64,000 nucleotides of DNA. It comes from Tanypteryx hageni (lineage: Eukaryota; Arthropoda; Insecta; Odonata; Petaluridae). Positions within the stretch are counted from its first letter, which is position 1. Each line of letters opens with the position of its first letter. This document shows, piece after piece, positions 46,539 through 57,831 of the stretch. The notes beneath the pieces were generated by a model. It saw only the letters and a program-made list of their open reading frames with translations. It did not search any database and was not told the DNA's origin. Both the position numbers and the translations under genes were made by a program. The stretch is taken from assembly GCA_028673005.1 (NCBI GenBank), contig CM054116.1, positions 72,925,315 through 72,989,314 of the forward strand. Direction: 5' to 3'.

Positions 46539-46540
<2 letters not shown>

Positions 46541-46600
<60 letters not shown>
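46541..46600. repeat. (TA)n-(CA) microsatellite right of LINE 2
   Basis: About 50 bp of TA followed by ACACACATATG; the mirror of the TG/TA tract at the left side of the LINE. Confidence 0.93.
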
Positions 46601-47093
46601 GTTAGTATTGTATTGTAAAATCTGTATTAAAGATTATTATTATTAAGTAGATATTACTTTTTAAAAATTAATTTGCGTACAATCTTATATGGTAGATTAT
46701 ATATCATTACGAGCTGTAAGCCCGTAAAAAATTACGGTACATAAATGAATAAGCGTTTTCATCCACTTAATAACCCGAATCCCTCTTGGTTGGTCAGAGA
46801 CATTTTTGTTCAATGCGAATTTGAAACATATCAGATATTTGTATCATAATGTTAGTATTGTATTGTAAAATCTGTATTAAAGATTATTATTATTAAGTAG
46901 ATATTACTTTTTTTAAATTAATTTGCGTACAATCTTATATGGTAGATTATATATCATTACGAGCTGTAAGCCCGTAAAAAATTACGGTACCTAAATGAAT
47001 AAGCGTTTTCATCCACTTAATAACCCGAATCCCTCTTGGTTGGTCGGAGACATTTTTGTTCAATGCGGATTTATAACACATAAATCAATTATA
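46600..47093. repeat. tandem duplication, 2 x 250 bp
   Basis: GTTAGTATTGTATTG begins at 46601 and again at 46851. The two copies are almost identical over about 240 bp (up to CATTTTTGTTCAATGCG). Non-coding. Confidence 0.9.
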
Positions 47094-47706
47094 TCATTTA
47101 GCATTTCAAGAGATACAGAATTTTTCTTACCATTTTAAAGTACATAATGAATAAGCGGCATAGAACGCTATCATTACTTTTCTTCTACAAAGCAAATGAT
47201 CAACAACTAAATCAATTTAAATAAGCACAATGACCACACTATACTTACCATTTCGGCAGAGGTACATCACAATGCATCACATTTAGCCAAATCTTACGTG
47301 CTAAATTATTAATAACAGTAAATATTTATTTTTAAATGCATATTATTCGATATAGATACATAACAACCAAGTAGAACTACGTCAATTTAAATAAAAACAA
47401 AATATTTACCACTTTAGAAGTAATACATGATATTACTTTTCTGTATTAATATCGCAACAAAATAAACAATGTTTAATGTTTATTTAGTCAATGTCTCTAG
47501 CAACGTGATAAACAGCTTCTGTATATCACATTGAAATACAATATAAAGTTAAAACCATTTAGATAATGTTTATATGCAACTATATATTAATTAATATTAA
47601 AATTGTTGGCTCAGAATAAAAGTAATGGTTTCAAGAGCAACGCGTTACGTTGATTATAATGCGAGAAGAGCGGAACAAGCCAATCATTCTGTTGAAGAAG
47701 CAAATC

Positions 47707-48003
47707 GAAGAACGAAGGGAGGGAGAGAGGAATGGAGGGAGAGAGGAAGCGTGGGAGAGAGGAAGGGTGGGAGAGAGGAAGGGTGGGAGAGAGGAAGGGT
47801 GGGAGAGAGGAAGGGTGGGAGAGAGGAAGGGTGGGAGAGAGGAAGGATGGGAGAGAGGAAGGGTGAGAGAGAGGGAGGGAGAAAGGGAGGGAGGGAGAGA
47901 GGAGGGAGGGAGGGAGAGAGGAAGTGGGGAGAGGGGAAGGGAGGGAGGGAGAGAGGAAGGGAGGGAGAGAGGGAGGGAGGGAGGAAGGGAGGGAGAGAGG
48001 GAT
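47707..48003 (+). repeat. homopurine minisatellite (16-bp GGGAGAGAGGAAGGGT-like unit)
   Basis: Nearly 300 nt of almost pure G/A on the plus strand. About seven copies of a 16-bp unit (about 47745-47870) are followed by degenerate GGGA/GAGA repeats. Long frames on both strands here (Arg/Gly/Glu-rich or Ser/Pro/Leu-rich) are by-products of the repeat. Confidence 0.95.
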
Positions 48004-48717
48004 GGCGAGATCATTTGACTATCTATTGTATCAGCAAATCAAGAGATAGAAAATTGTGTGTATAAAGAAATTTATGATACTGAGCAATCAAGTACTAGCG
48101 CGCAGATGCTCTGTGCGGGTAAACCTAGTTCAATATATTTGACTAAGTTCAGACAATGATTGATTTTTTCGAATATTAGGAAAATTAATACTTTTACAAC
48201 ATAAATTTTCTTCTTTACCTTCGACATTTCTTACTTGTAACTAGTAATTCTAACCTCTCTTTTGCCCCGATTTTTCTATTCATTTCACCCACAGCAACCA
48301 GGCCGAAACTTCCGTCTTCTTATTATTGCTTGCATTTGTTTTGAAACACTTTCTTTGTCCATACTCAACGAAAGGCAGCATTTATTTCTTTAACGACCAG
48401 CTTTTCCACGCATCATTTTTATATTTATTTCTTGGCTTTAATGGTTATTCGAGTGATTCATTACACAATTTATATTCTAATCTTTCTAAAAATAGGTCAA
48501 ATACTTCATCCACATTATAGCGCTGGTTCACATAATGAAAAGTAGACTTGTTTTGCAAACCCTTCTAATCTTACCGCTTTCGAAAAATATATGACGCGTT
48601 TAAGACTGACAACGTTTAGTTTTAGCTGATATATCATGGCTCAAATACCGACATCCGTAATTGTCCGTCTTCTATATTAAATAGAATTTTTTATTGCAAA
48701 CAGTAACAACGGACCAT

Positions 48718-49245
48718 CAGTCGTGTCCAACAGAATTTTCAGGTTCGCCACACTCGTTGTAAACGGATCAGCCTTTTCGCCACATAATACAAAATATAAA
48801 TATTATAAATAGGACTTAATTTAAATAAAAGATTACAATGATGATCAATAATGATTTAAATTATTTATTAGTCAAATAAATCATCAAATTCAAAGATTAA
48901 CGTTTAATGTGATATTTGAAAGTTTATTTGAACAAGTAGCGCACTGAAATTTGGCATAAAATCCACACTAAGTAGCATTGGCAATCGGGGATAAGAGGCG
49001 CGAATCGTTATTGTGTATCACTGTAGACTTTTTTACGTGTAAAGCCCTATTTATAAAAAGTAATTTTTGTATTATATTGCGAAAAGGCTGTTGTATGTAA
49101 AATTAGAACAACCAGATATAAAGAAATTTAGTACTATGTGATATAATAAACTAATAAAAAATAGTAGACAGCAGGCTGTAAGTATCATTTCGCCATATAT
49201 CAATGACCGATTCGCCACAAGTGGCGATGAGGTTGGACACCACTG
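48718..49245. mobile_element. probable hAT-type MITE
   Basis: Ends CAGTCGTGTCCAAC and (inverted) CAGTGGTGTCCAAC. Subterminal TTCGCCAC is present near both ends. The flanking 8-mers do not match well, so the target duplication has decayed. Non-coding. Confidence 0.6.
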
Positions 49246-49440
49246 GGCAATATTATTCTTTTATAAAATAATATTAAACTATAATGCAAGCGTATAATCT
49301 TGAGCTGAAAGTCAACGACATATTGCTATAACAAGAATTTGGAATTGTACCAAACATTGGTCTTCCATATTTCTGGATTCTAACCTCGTCAACATCCAAT
49401 ATCACATGAGATAACGCTTCTTGAAGTTAACGAGCTTCCC

Positions 49441-51144
49441 GTGGTACAGAAATGCTTTTCGTAAAATTCGCCGTAGTATAATCGCATACTAATGTATTTC
49501 CTTTGAAATTAGAAAATTATGTTTCCTTATATTGTGGTAGCCCTGCTTTTTACATCCGTCCTAAACATGTTCATTTCGTTTTGTCATTCTATACTCGCCC
49601 TAAAAACGAAATTAATTTTTTAAATAGGTGCAGCCAATATCTTCGAAATTCATAGTTCAGCAATGACTAAAAGCATTAGTAGGGGTGTAAGGGCCATATT
49701 ATGGCATAGGCACTATAGACACTGTGACTAGGGCCTACGAAAAGTTCAAACAAAAATATATGTTAACATAAATGTTTTTTTCATAGGTCTACTATTGGGC
49801 AAAATAAATTATCGTCTATTTCTTTACTTTCAGTAGAATACAAATAGCCCCGCAATTTAAATACTGATGAAATTATTTCAAAATCTGCTAACAGAATTTT
49901 ACAAAACCATTGATGTAAATGTAATATTAATAATGTAATATTTCCAACAAGGTAAATCTTATTTCTAGAATAAATTTTCTTGAGAAATCTATAATAATTC
50001 TTCCCCATATGTTTCCCCAATTTAACATCATCCTGTATACTATATGTATTTACACATATAATACTTAAAAAGGCCTACGACACATAGTGCCTAGGGCCTA
50101 CGTAACCCTTAATCCGGCCCTGAGGGGTGTACACGGGTTTACCGTGGTACAGAAGTGCTATTCGTCAAATTCACCGTAGTATGTATAATCGTATACTAAT
50201 GTATTTGCTTTGGAATCAGAACATTATTTTTCCTTATATTGTGGTAGCCCTGCTACCCGTTCTAAACATGTTAATTTCGTTTTGCCATTATATACTTGTC
50301 CTAAAAACGAAATTTCTTTTTGAAATCGATTCAGCCAATTCCTTCCAAATTCGTAGTTACAGAAATATTCTAACCTTGATATTGTGGTAGCCCTGTTTAG
50401 TCGACCCGGTTGAAATATGACATTTTGGTTATTTATTTATATGAAGATTAAATATACTATATTTGGTTAAAATCCATTGCGTCAGTTCTCTAGAAATACG
50501 TGTAAAAATATAATTTAACTTTTTATTGTGCTAGTCCTGATCTTTAGCTCCGCTTTTAACATCTTGATTTCATTATGGTATATTGTACAAATCTTATAGT
50601 ACACAAAATTTAATTGAAATCCGTTCAGCCAATTCCTTCCAAGTCCTTAATTACCGAGTTTAATTTTGAATTGTGGCACCCCTGTTTGGCTGGTTCGGTT
50701 TAAATATGCTAATATGGTTTTTTATATATGTGTATATTATAAGTATTAAATTTGATTTAAATTGATGCGGACAGTTCAACACAAATACGTGTAAATAATA
50801 TTTTTCCTTGTATTGTGGCAGTCCTGCTTTCTATATCTATAGAGAACATCTTGATTTTGTTATTTTATGTTGCATGCTTCCTTCACGCAAAAGTTCGTCG
50901 AAATCGGTTCGGCCAATTCCTTCCAAATTCACAATTACCGAAAAGTTAAACTTTGCAGTTGTGGCGCCCCTGCTGAGTCGATCCGGTCCAAATATGCCAT
51001 TCTTATAATTAATTTATGTGAATATTTATGTACCAAATTTGGTTTAAATCGGTTCAGCCAATTCTTCCCTGATATATGCGTGCGGACGGATGGACGGACA
51101 TCACGAAGATAAGAGTGATTTTCAGCAATGACGAAAAGCACTAG
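49441..51144. repeat. A/B dimeric tandem array (about 145-bp monomers) interrupted by a MITE
   Basis: The motif TTGTGG(T/C)(A/G)(G/C)(T/C)CCTG recurs at about 49533, 50239, 50379, 50524, 50673, 50812 and 50958. Spacing inside the second block is 139-149 bp. Two monomer types alternate: A continues GCTTTC..AACATNTTGATTTCGTT; B continues TNNNTCGNCCCGGTTNAAATATG. Both contain AATCGGTTCAGCCAATTCC. The higher-order period is therefore about 290 bp. The two blocks start alike (CCGTGGTACAGAA, 49440 and 50140) and end alike (CAGCAATGACGAAAAGCACTAG, near 49679 and 51144), so this may be two copies of one element with an expanded core. Confidence 0.75.
49689..50122. mobile_element. hAT-type MITE, clean copy
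   Basis: Ends AAGGGCCATATTATGGCA and (inverted) CAGGGCCGGATTAAGGG, 434 bp, with a perfect 8-bp duplication AGGGGTGT (49681-49688 and 50123-50130). It is related along its length, in reverse orientation, to the nested element at 28229-31482. It was inserted between the two blocks of the A/B tandem array. Confidence 0.92.
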
Positions 51145-51229
51145 AAAGACTAAAGTACGACACCACTCTCGTCACCTTTCACAATACTTTTAAGGTAAAA
51201 TACACGTTTCAGAACCGCTGATTCAGCAA

Positions 51230-51860
51230 AAATTCACTTTCCGTCAGCAAAAATGACACGCAAGACAGTTCTAGCCATTATCGTCAAGTTTTTTTTACTT
51301 TCGATAAACCCGCCTCCCAAACAGCGAACTTGACAAGCCGAGGAAATCCATTAATGAAGAGGCATCGGGGAACCCAAAGCGCCGGATTCCATCCGTCAAA
51401 GGTATCAGAGCGCAACGACTCGATGGCCTTGAGGAACAAAAGCGATTTTTCCCAGAGATAGGCGCCATCTATGACGAGAATCGCGTCCGTCGAGCGGAGG
51501 AAGGATCGAGTGAAAGTGGCCGCTGCCCTCCTTCGCTACCTAATCCAGTCACTTCCCCTCGAACCGGGCGAATGCCCCACATGCGTGTGCGTGCAGCACC
51601 GGCGAGCTGAAGCACACCTTCGTGAAAGGGCAAGGGAGTCTCTAAAAGGGGATGTCGTGTGACGCAAGAGCGCGGTGGCGACGAATGGCGGGAAATCCTC
51701 ACCTCCGAAAGACGGGACGTCGTGTTCGCTCACCTTGTCAGACTGCGGTGCTCGCCTCGACTAACCGCTTGGACTAGACAGTTCATAAGAGGTTACTTTA
51801 ACATGATTAACCCACGAGCCGACAGGAGGTTTTGGCGGCTCGCAGGATAATGGCCGTCTC
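51230..51860. promoter_or_regulatory. CpG-rich island, possible promoter
   Basis: CpG-dense unique sequence between two repeat blocks, with overlapping short frames on both strands and no recognised domain. The composition suggests a promoter or a first exon; this is inference. Confidence 0.3.
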
Positions 51861-51900
51861 GCCATACCTATATCTCTGCATATCCAAACTGGATGCAGCA

Positions 51901-52131
51901 CAGCGGCGGATCCAGAAAAGGTCTTTTGGGGGGTATGTTACATACATGTTTTCACAGTAATTGAAAAGTTATTCACAAAAATGCTTTCTCATTTGATACA
52001 AAACAATTAAATTAAATAAGATTATAATGAAATTACAATTTACATGCTTTACTGGGTCGATTCGTAAGTGTGAATCTAATTTTTTTTTCGCCCCGATCCG
52101 CCCCCCACCCCCACTCCCGGATCCGCCACTG
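51901..52131. mobile_element. hAT-type MITE (231 bp)
   Basis: Ends CAGCGGCGGATCC and (inverted) CAGTGGCGGATCCGGGAG, with a perfect 8-bp duplication ATGCAGCA (51893-51900 and 52132-52139). On its right side it abuts a fragment related to the MITE at 43380-43855 (GAAAAACTTCGTTTAGTAAA). Confidence 0.9.
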
Positions 52132-52225
52132 ATGCAGCAGTTGATATTTAGGAGTGCCACGAAAAACTTCGTTTAGTAAAGAAATCAACGATTGGAATTG
52201 TTGGGAAATAATTATTCCTCTAATA

Positions 52226-52526
52226 CAGAATACCTTTTCTGCATGGTAGGCCACATTCGTAGTTGTGAATGCTTAAGAAAGCCGCATTGGAAGCCACGAG
52301 AGCTTCGGCGGGCCGGATGAGTGTTCACATCAGAAGTTATCAAGAGATTCTGTGGAACCATAGCAGTAAAAATCGAGTCTAAATAATTTACTATCGTCAG
52401 AAAAGGTTTTCAGGCCATAATTTTACTGAATTTATGAAATTACCCATGTGAAAGTTTGCCAATCACTTTTTCATCGCAGCTTCGTGGACCGCATGTGGCC
52501 CCCAGACCGTAGGTTGCCGACCTCTG
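52226..52526. mobile_element. hAT-type MITE (old)
   Basis: The right end is the typical hAT terminus (inverted, CAGAGGTCGGCAACCTACGG). The left end CAGAATACC is decayed. The flanks CTCTAATA and ATCTAAGA match at 6 of 8. Confidence 0.6.
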
Positions 52527-52543
52527 ATCTAAGATATTGATTA

Positions 52544-53345
52544 CTAGGGAGATGCCCGTTTAAATTCAACGGGAAAGCTTTTTGTGAAATAAAAAATGAA
52601 CATAAATATACCTTGACTTTCTTTGGAGGGCAAGAAAACAAACTTTTGTTCTTTTAGGCATTCGTTGTTTCAAGTTTCAAACTTCTACGATGATTCTAAA
52701 TACATAATTTTAATATGCGAATGATTAATGTTCTACATTCATTTGTATTCCTTCTCGTAAATAACGCAACGAATGTTGTTTACACTGGTTGCTATGAAAA
52801 GAATTTCTCTCTCCTTCTCTCTCTCGTACTAATTGTATGAGCATTCAAAGCACGCTTTCACCCATAAGGATTGAAAGAACAATAGGATTCGAGGTTTAAC
52901 ATGTAATTGGTTGGCATGACAACACCCCGTTAAATGGCAAGATTTCCCCAAAATATGCGAATTAAACGTTTAACATGATGAATTTCGAACTGTATGCGGG
53001 AAAAGATGAACAGAATAATAAACGTCATAGGTTTTTCTTTAAAATGGGTTAGATCCGAAGATCATAGGTTAATTCTTTCTAATTTAGATCTCAAAAAGAA
53101 TAAAATTCTCCAAGTCAAAAAGTCGATTTTTACGTGTTATCATATGGGAAATAGAATTGCCTACCTTGGAGTCGAACCTAGGACTTTTTCGAGATTTCTT
53201 TTCGTCATCATCTTACAATATGTGAGTCGATCATTCCTGCCAAATATAAAAAATTAATCTCGTTCCATTATCGAGTTATTCGCATTTTTATAGCGTGACA
53301 GAGGGAGAGACAAAGGGACAGAAGTAGCCTTTTATTATTGTTAGA
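52544..53345 (-). mobile_element. non-autonomous Helitron
   Basis: Read on the minus strand it starts TCTAACAATAATAAAAGG after host A and ends CTAG before host T, an exact A|T Helitron insertion. A perfect 6-bp hairpin (CCCGTT with AACGGG, 52555-52573) lies 7 nt before the CTAG end. No Rep/helicase frame in 802 bp. It begins only 17 bp from the hAT MITE at its left. Confidence 0.85.
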
Positions 53346-53361
53346 TGGTGTAGCATCAACA

Positions 53362-53590
53362 ACTGGATGGATCCAGAGGTTATAATATCCGCCCGGTAAG
53401 TGGAAGACCCGGGTTCGATTCCCGGCCAAGGCAGAATTTTTCTCGGCCTTTTTCAGAAATCTTCAGGCTTATGAGTGCCCACCTCGTAAAATAACGGCCC
53501 GAGTACGTTTCCAGCATCGTTTCATTCCTCCATTCGAATAGCGGGGAGACGGGTACAGCGTATTTTTTATTTGCATCTTAAAATTACTTT
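53362..53590 (+). mobile_element. tRNA-derived SINE
   Basis: A degenerate A box (TGGATCCAGAGG, 53368-53379) and a perfect B box (GGTTCGATTCC, 53412-53422) are 32 bp apart. A CCCGGGTTCGATTCCCGG T-arm can fold, but no acceptor stem pairs across it, so it is a SINE head and not a tRNA gene. A tail-like unique body follows to about 53590. Confidence 0.65.
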
Positions 53591-54034
53591 TAAAATCGAC
53601 CAACCTTGGGAATATAACCGAAAAACGCCTGAAAGAATTAAAATTCATTTTTATATCGTCAAATTTCCAACACGCTTGGATCTGAGGTAGAGATTTGTTT
53701 TGAACACGAAAAATAAGACCGCATGGGCGGAGTCCATAGTATCACATTAAATCTTTGCCAGCCTGTCTTATCGCATTCGGAAGAAAGGACCGGTAGTACA
53801 CGTCAGTTTCTAAAATATTTTCTGCATATTTTTTTGTGCGCTGTGGTCAACCGCTACACCCACTAGCACAACTAGGAACAACTATACCAAATTTTTTCGA
53901 AGTTGCCGTTTGTACTCCTTTCTTCTACACTTCGTTGTCTACCAATTATTATGTAGTTATTTAGCATGGAGTAAAGTTACACAAAAATATCATTCTATAT
54001 AGACGTTCCTTACAGAGGAGGAGGATATAACATA

Positions 54035-54353
54035 CTAGTAGTTGGTGCTTGCATACTGCAAGCATTTCATCTCATCTTGAAAAAACATTAATTTTTCAGA
54101 CAGATATTTCATCATTACAAATATTCTGTTAATTCTAAAGATTTCACCTCTGCAGCGATTTTCGTTTTTCCCACATGTAAAAATAATACTTAAAACAATC
54201 CCCCAAATGTTGCAATTTTAAACATTTTACACTTTCTCCATTATGTGGTACTGATGCTACACATTTCAGCCAAATTTTAAAGTTGTAGCACTTCTAGAAG
54301 TAATATAATATTTTTCTAATTGTTTAAAATTTAAACATTTTTAACGGTTGCCG

Positions 54354-54433
<80 letters not shown>

Positions 54434-55679
54434 AGAGATTGAAATGTTTATTTGTGCAAATGCACTGTTCTGTAAATAATTTGAAAATCGCAGCTTCCTA
54501 ACTTATCCCGTAGTACCTAAAAAATTATTAAACTTTAATGTTCAAATGGGGTTAAAACAACCCCTAAAATTTGCAATTTTTAAATTTTCGATTTTTATAG
54601 TTGGTTATGAGAAAATTCCTATAATCTTGCAAAATTTCAGCTTCCTAAACTTATTAGATTGGTCTACACACTGGATTGCGTTTTTCCCATGCTAACTTAT
54701 ATTCCGGGGTCTCTGGAGTCGAACTCAAGACACTGTAAGCTAAAGTGACAATAATTCCTAATAGATATTACAGCCCTCTAGCATCACTGAAAATTTCATT
54801 TTTCTAGCTTACCGGCAAGTGCCCATAGTTAATTTACCAAAATGACGCAATGCTTTTCTTATGGGAAAAAACGCAACTTTCGGAATTTCTGGAGTCGAAC
54901 TCATGTCACTTAGGCAAGAAGTCTCATTTTATCTGTAGGTTTCTCCATCATATCTACAAAAACTAAAACTTTCAGCTCTCTAGCTCTTGTAGTCGAAATT
55001 TTTTTCATAGGTAGAATTTTGTGCAAAACCGACTAGAAAAAGCGAAAATCTTTAAAAAGTGCAACAATGCGGCCGCTAAAAATTCGCAATTGTTTAAACA
55101 AATTTTCAAGGTTTATATATTTCCAAATGTGCCACGGAGTTGAAATTTTTTTTATAAGTAGAATTCTTAAAAAAACGAAATAGGGATTATACAAATTTTG
55201 ATATTTTAATTTGTTTGGCAGTTAAAAATTATTAAAATTTAAACAAATAGATAACTGTTTAGGTACTACGGGATGAGCTAGGAAGCTGAAATTTTCAAAT
55301 TATTTACAGTATAGTAAATTTGCACAAATAAACTTTTCAATTTAACCATTTATGAATTGCATCGGCCGTTAAAAATTATTTAAATTTAAACAATTAGAAA
55401 AATATTATTTTATTTCTAGAAGTGCTACAACTTTAAAATTTTGGCTAAAATGTGTAGCATTAAAACCTTATAATGAAGAAAGTGTAAAATTTTTAAAATA
55501 GCGGCATTTGGAGATTATTTTAAACTATTATTTTTACATGTGGAAAAAACGAAAATCGCTGCAGAAATGAAATCTTTAGAATTAAAAGACTATTTGTAAT
55601 GATGAAATTTCTGTCTGAAAAATGAATGTTCTTTTAATGTGAGATGAAATGCTTGCAGTATGCAAGCACCAACTACTAG
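54035..55679. mobile_element. long fold-back DNA element
   Basis: The terminal arms start CTAGTAGTTGGTGCTTGCAT and are complementary over roughly 450-500 bp (about 54035-54530 against 55240-55679) with scattered differences, flanked by TA on each side. Each arm carries the perfect palindrome TGCTTGCA-NNN-TGCAAGCA (54046-54064 and 55650-55668). The left arm is interrupted by a (TA)n tract. The non-coding centre has two related segments (TCTGGAGTCGAACTCA at about 54711 and 54889) that resemble an inverted tRNA B box. Confidence 0.82.
54356..54431. repeat. (TA)n microsatellite
   Basis: About 75 bp of pure TA within the left arm of the fold-back element. It is absent from the right arm, so it expanded after formation. 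Confidence 0.95.
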
Positions 55680-55689
55680 TATATAATAT

Positions 55690-57600
55690 AGATATTATTA
55701 AAAGTATCTGCTTACGCCAAGGCATTCAGTATAAATTTGATCACTTTTCCGCGTGAATACACTCGTCAACAGAGTTTTCTAAAAGTCTAATCATGAAGGA
55801 TCCTGATACTACGTCGACAAAGTGCTCCAACGTTTATAAAAGCACGACAATGATTTATTTCCGCATGTTTTTGCTGATCAATGAAAGAGAAAAAAAAATG
55901 CAAGGGAAGAGTTGACGAGGGACGTTAGCCAGATGAATAAATGCATACGCGGGAGTCGTCCTTGTTGGTAGCGATGGCCTAGTGACCAGAAGCTACGCCG
56001 TCCAGTTGTCAGCATTGTTTACCAACCTCGTTCTCGTCCCTCGCTAGCTCGTAAGCACGGAGAGCGGCAAGTCTATACAAAACAAGCGTCGAGGAAACTT
56101 CCACATTCAGGGGTCACGACTGATTTCCAAAAGACGACTCACGAGTGACTCAGCGACATGAAACGATCGTAATACGTATTCCACCAGTTACAAAAGATTA
56201 AAATAAAACGAAAACCGAAATGTAAAAGCCTATACAAATAGAATCAGAACGCTCTGAGAATGGTATATTTTTGAAAAATAGGACGAGCCATTTGTTATTA
56301 TTTTGTAATTTTTTCTTTGCTATACACCAAACCCTCGCTTTGCACGGTATATGTATGCGTTCCTGGACAAGATCGTGTAAAGCGAAACCGTACAAAGTGG
56401 GACAGATTTCCCACAGGAATACGTGAAGTTGCATTAGAATGCCGCATGTAGTTTAACGTGCAATTTGCACTGTATTCAAACTGCTTCCTTTGTTCTTTCT
56501 TATAACCTTCTGGGTGGAACTGAAACATTTTACGAATTTTTAATGCTTGAAGACCGCGCCAAAACCGTGCTCAAGTGCATTTGATAATCTTGCAATCCGA
56601 GGTAGTTCTCTAAAGTGAAAACCGTGCTAAACCGAAAAAGTGCAAAGCGATAGATGGGTGTAAATAAAAAACATCTATAACCCACTATGGAAGCCTTAAT
56701 TAACTATGGGAATTCCATAATTCTGAACAAATAACACAATCTATGTAAAAATTCCAAAAATTCGACTAGTAACATAGTGGAATTTGACATAAGGTGATTT
56801 ATTTGTTCCGAAACCTTTATTTGAGTAAATAATTGGTAAATATTTCCCTAAAAACTCACAATCAGTGCTTATAGAACCGCTGAAAGTGCGTGCGACGAGT
56901 GCGAGAGAGTGGAGTATCCACGTAGAAACTTTTATTTAACTGTCCAGCTGAAATGACACGCTATCGAGCAGATGAAAATGAATGCGAAAAGAGAAATTGA
57001 GAGACCGCCCATTCTAGTTTTCAGAGAACTCGATTTCGCGATCCGAGAGGTGCGTCGAAACGGATATTAACTCGCAGCTCCTTCGAAGCAAGAACGATTA
57101 CCTACGTTAGTTAATCGGATTAAAATTTTGTCTCGAGAAACGGGCGGCGTTACAGAGCATGGTTCTTATAAAAATTATCATTAACTTCGAGTCAAACAGA
57201 GAAACAATTCTCTTGAGATGAAATGTTTTTCAAATAATTCGGCTAATGTAAGATACTACATGAGGCATATTTGTAGAGTCTAATTAGTTTTATATCCTTG
57301 AGATAACATAAAAAATGATGCACTTTGCAAACTTTCCCGCTATTTCATCATGACGGCAACTTATAAACATTATCTACCGCATGAGCAATATCTGTCTCGA
57401 GAAACGCCTATAACAGCGGTAAATATGCTTCTAGATAAGGTAAAATAGATAAGATTTCAAGCGAATTTAATAAGGAAATCGCGCTACTAACAGAATAGGA
57501 CTACAACGACAACTTTGGGAGGAATCGGATCAAATTATCCGCAAAACTTGAGACAAATTTTCCTCGCATAGCAAGATGGCGTCGCTGACAACAATTTTGT
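55690..57600. other. no gene recognised
   Basis: Mixed-composition sequence. A weak inverted motif (CTCGCTTTGCAC near 56333; GTGCAAAGCGAT near 56640) may mark an old DNA transposon. An A box-like TGGCCTAGTGACC near 55975 lacks a B box. Confidence 0.35.
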
Positions 57601-57615
57601 GTAATCAGGCCACGG

Positions 57616-57831
57616 CAGTGGTCTCAAACACGCGGCCCCCGTATAGCAACACTTCCAAAATATCCAAAGTTTATTTTTATTCCCATTTAAAACACTACGC
57701 AGTTGAGGAACAGAAGAATGTTATTAACATGGAATGCGGCCCACGGATTTGGTAAGGTGCCTTAATGCGGCCAGCGGATTTAGTGCAGTGCCATATTGTG
57801 GCCCACGAACGATTTGAGTTTTAAACTCCTG
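57616..57831. mobile_element. hAT-type MITE
   Basis: Ends CAGTGGTCTCAAAC and (inverted) CAGGAGTTTAAAACTCAAAT. The flanks GGCCACGG and GTCTACGG match at 6 of 8. The internal GCGGCC(C/A)(A/G)CG motif is repeated three times. Confidence 0.65.

Larger units (their letters stand above)
44506..46540 (+). mobile_element. 5'-truncated RTE-clade LINE
   Basis: It begins abruptly after a (TA)n tract in the linker between the endonuclease and reverse-transcriptase domains, and ends with a 3' hairpin and an (ATG/GAT)n tail running into (AT)n. Loss of the 5' end by incomplete reverse transcription is usual for LINEs. The protein differs clearly from the 5973-8942 LINE, so two lineages are present. A target duplication cannot be read because both flanks are TA repeats. 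Confidence 0.9.

Noticed and set aside
47625..48065. Frames of 122-146 residues on both strands
   Set aside because: Produced by the homopurine minisatellite, open in several frames simply because of its composition.
53368..53440. tRNA gene
   Set aside because: The B box and T-arm are good, but no acceptor stem or proper anticodon arm can be paired; a SINE head is more likely.
55960..56040. SINE head with A box-like TGGCCTAGTGACC
   Set aside because: No B box at the expected distance; chance similarity or a truncated copy cannot be told apart.
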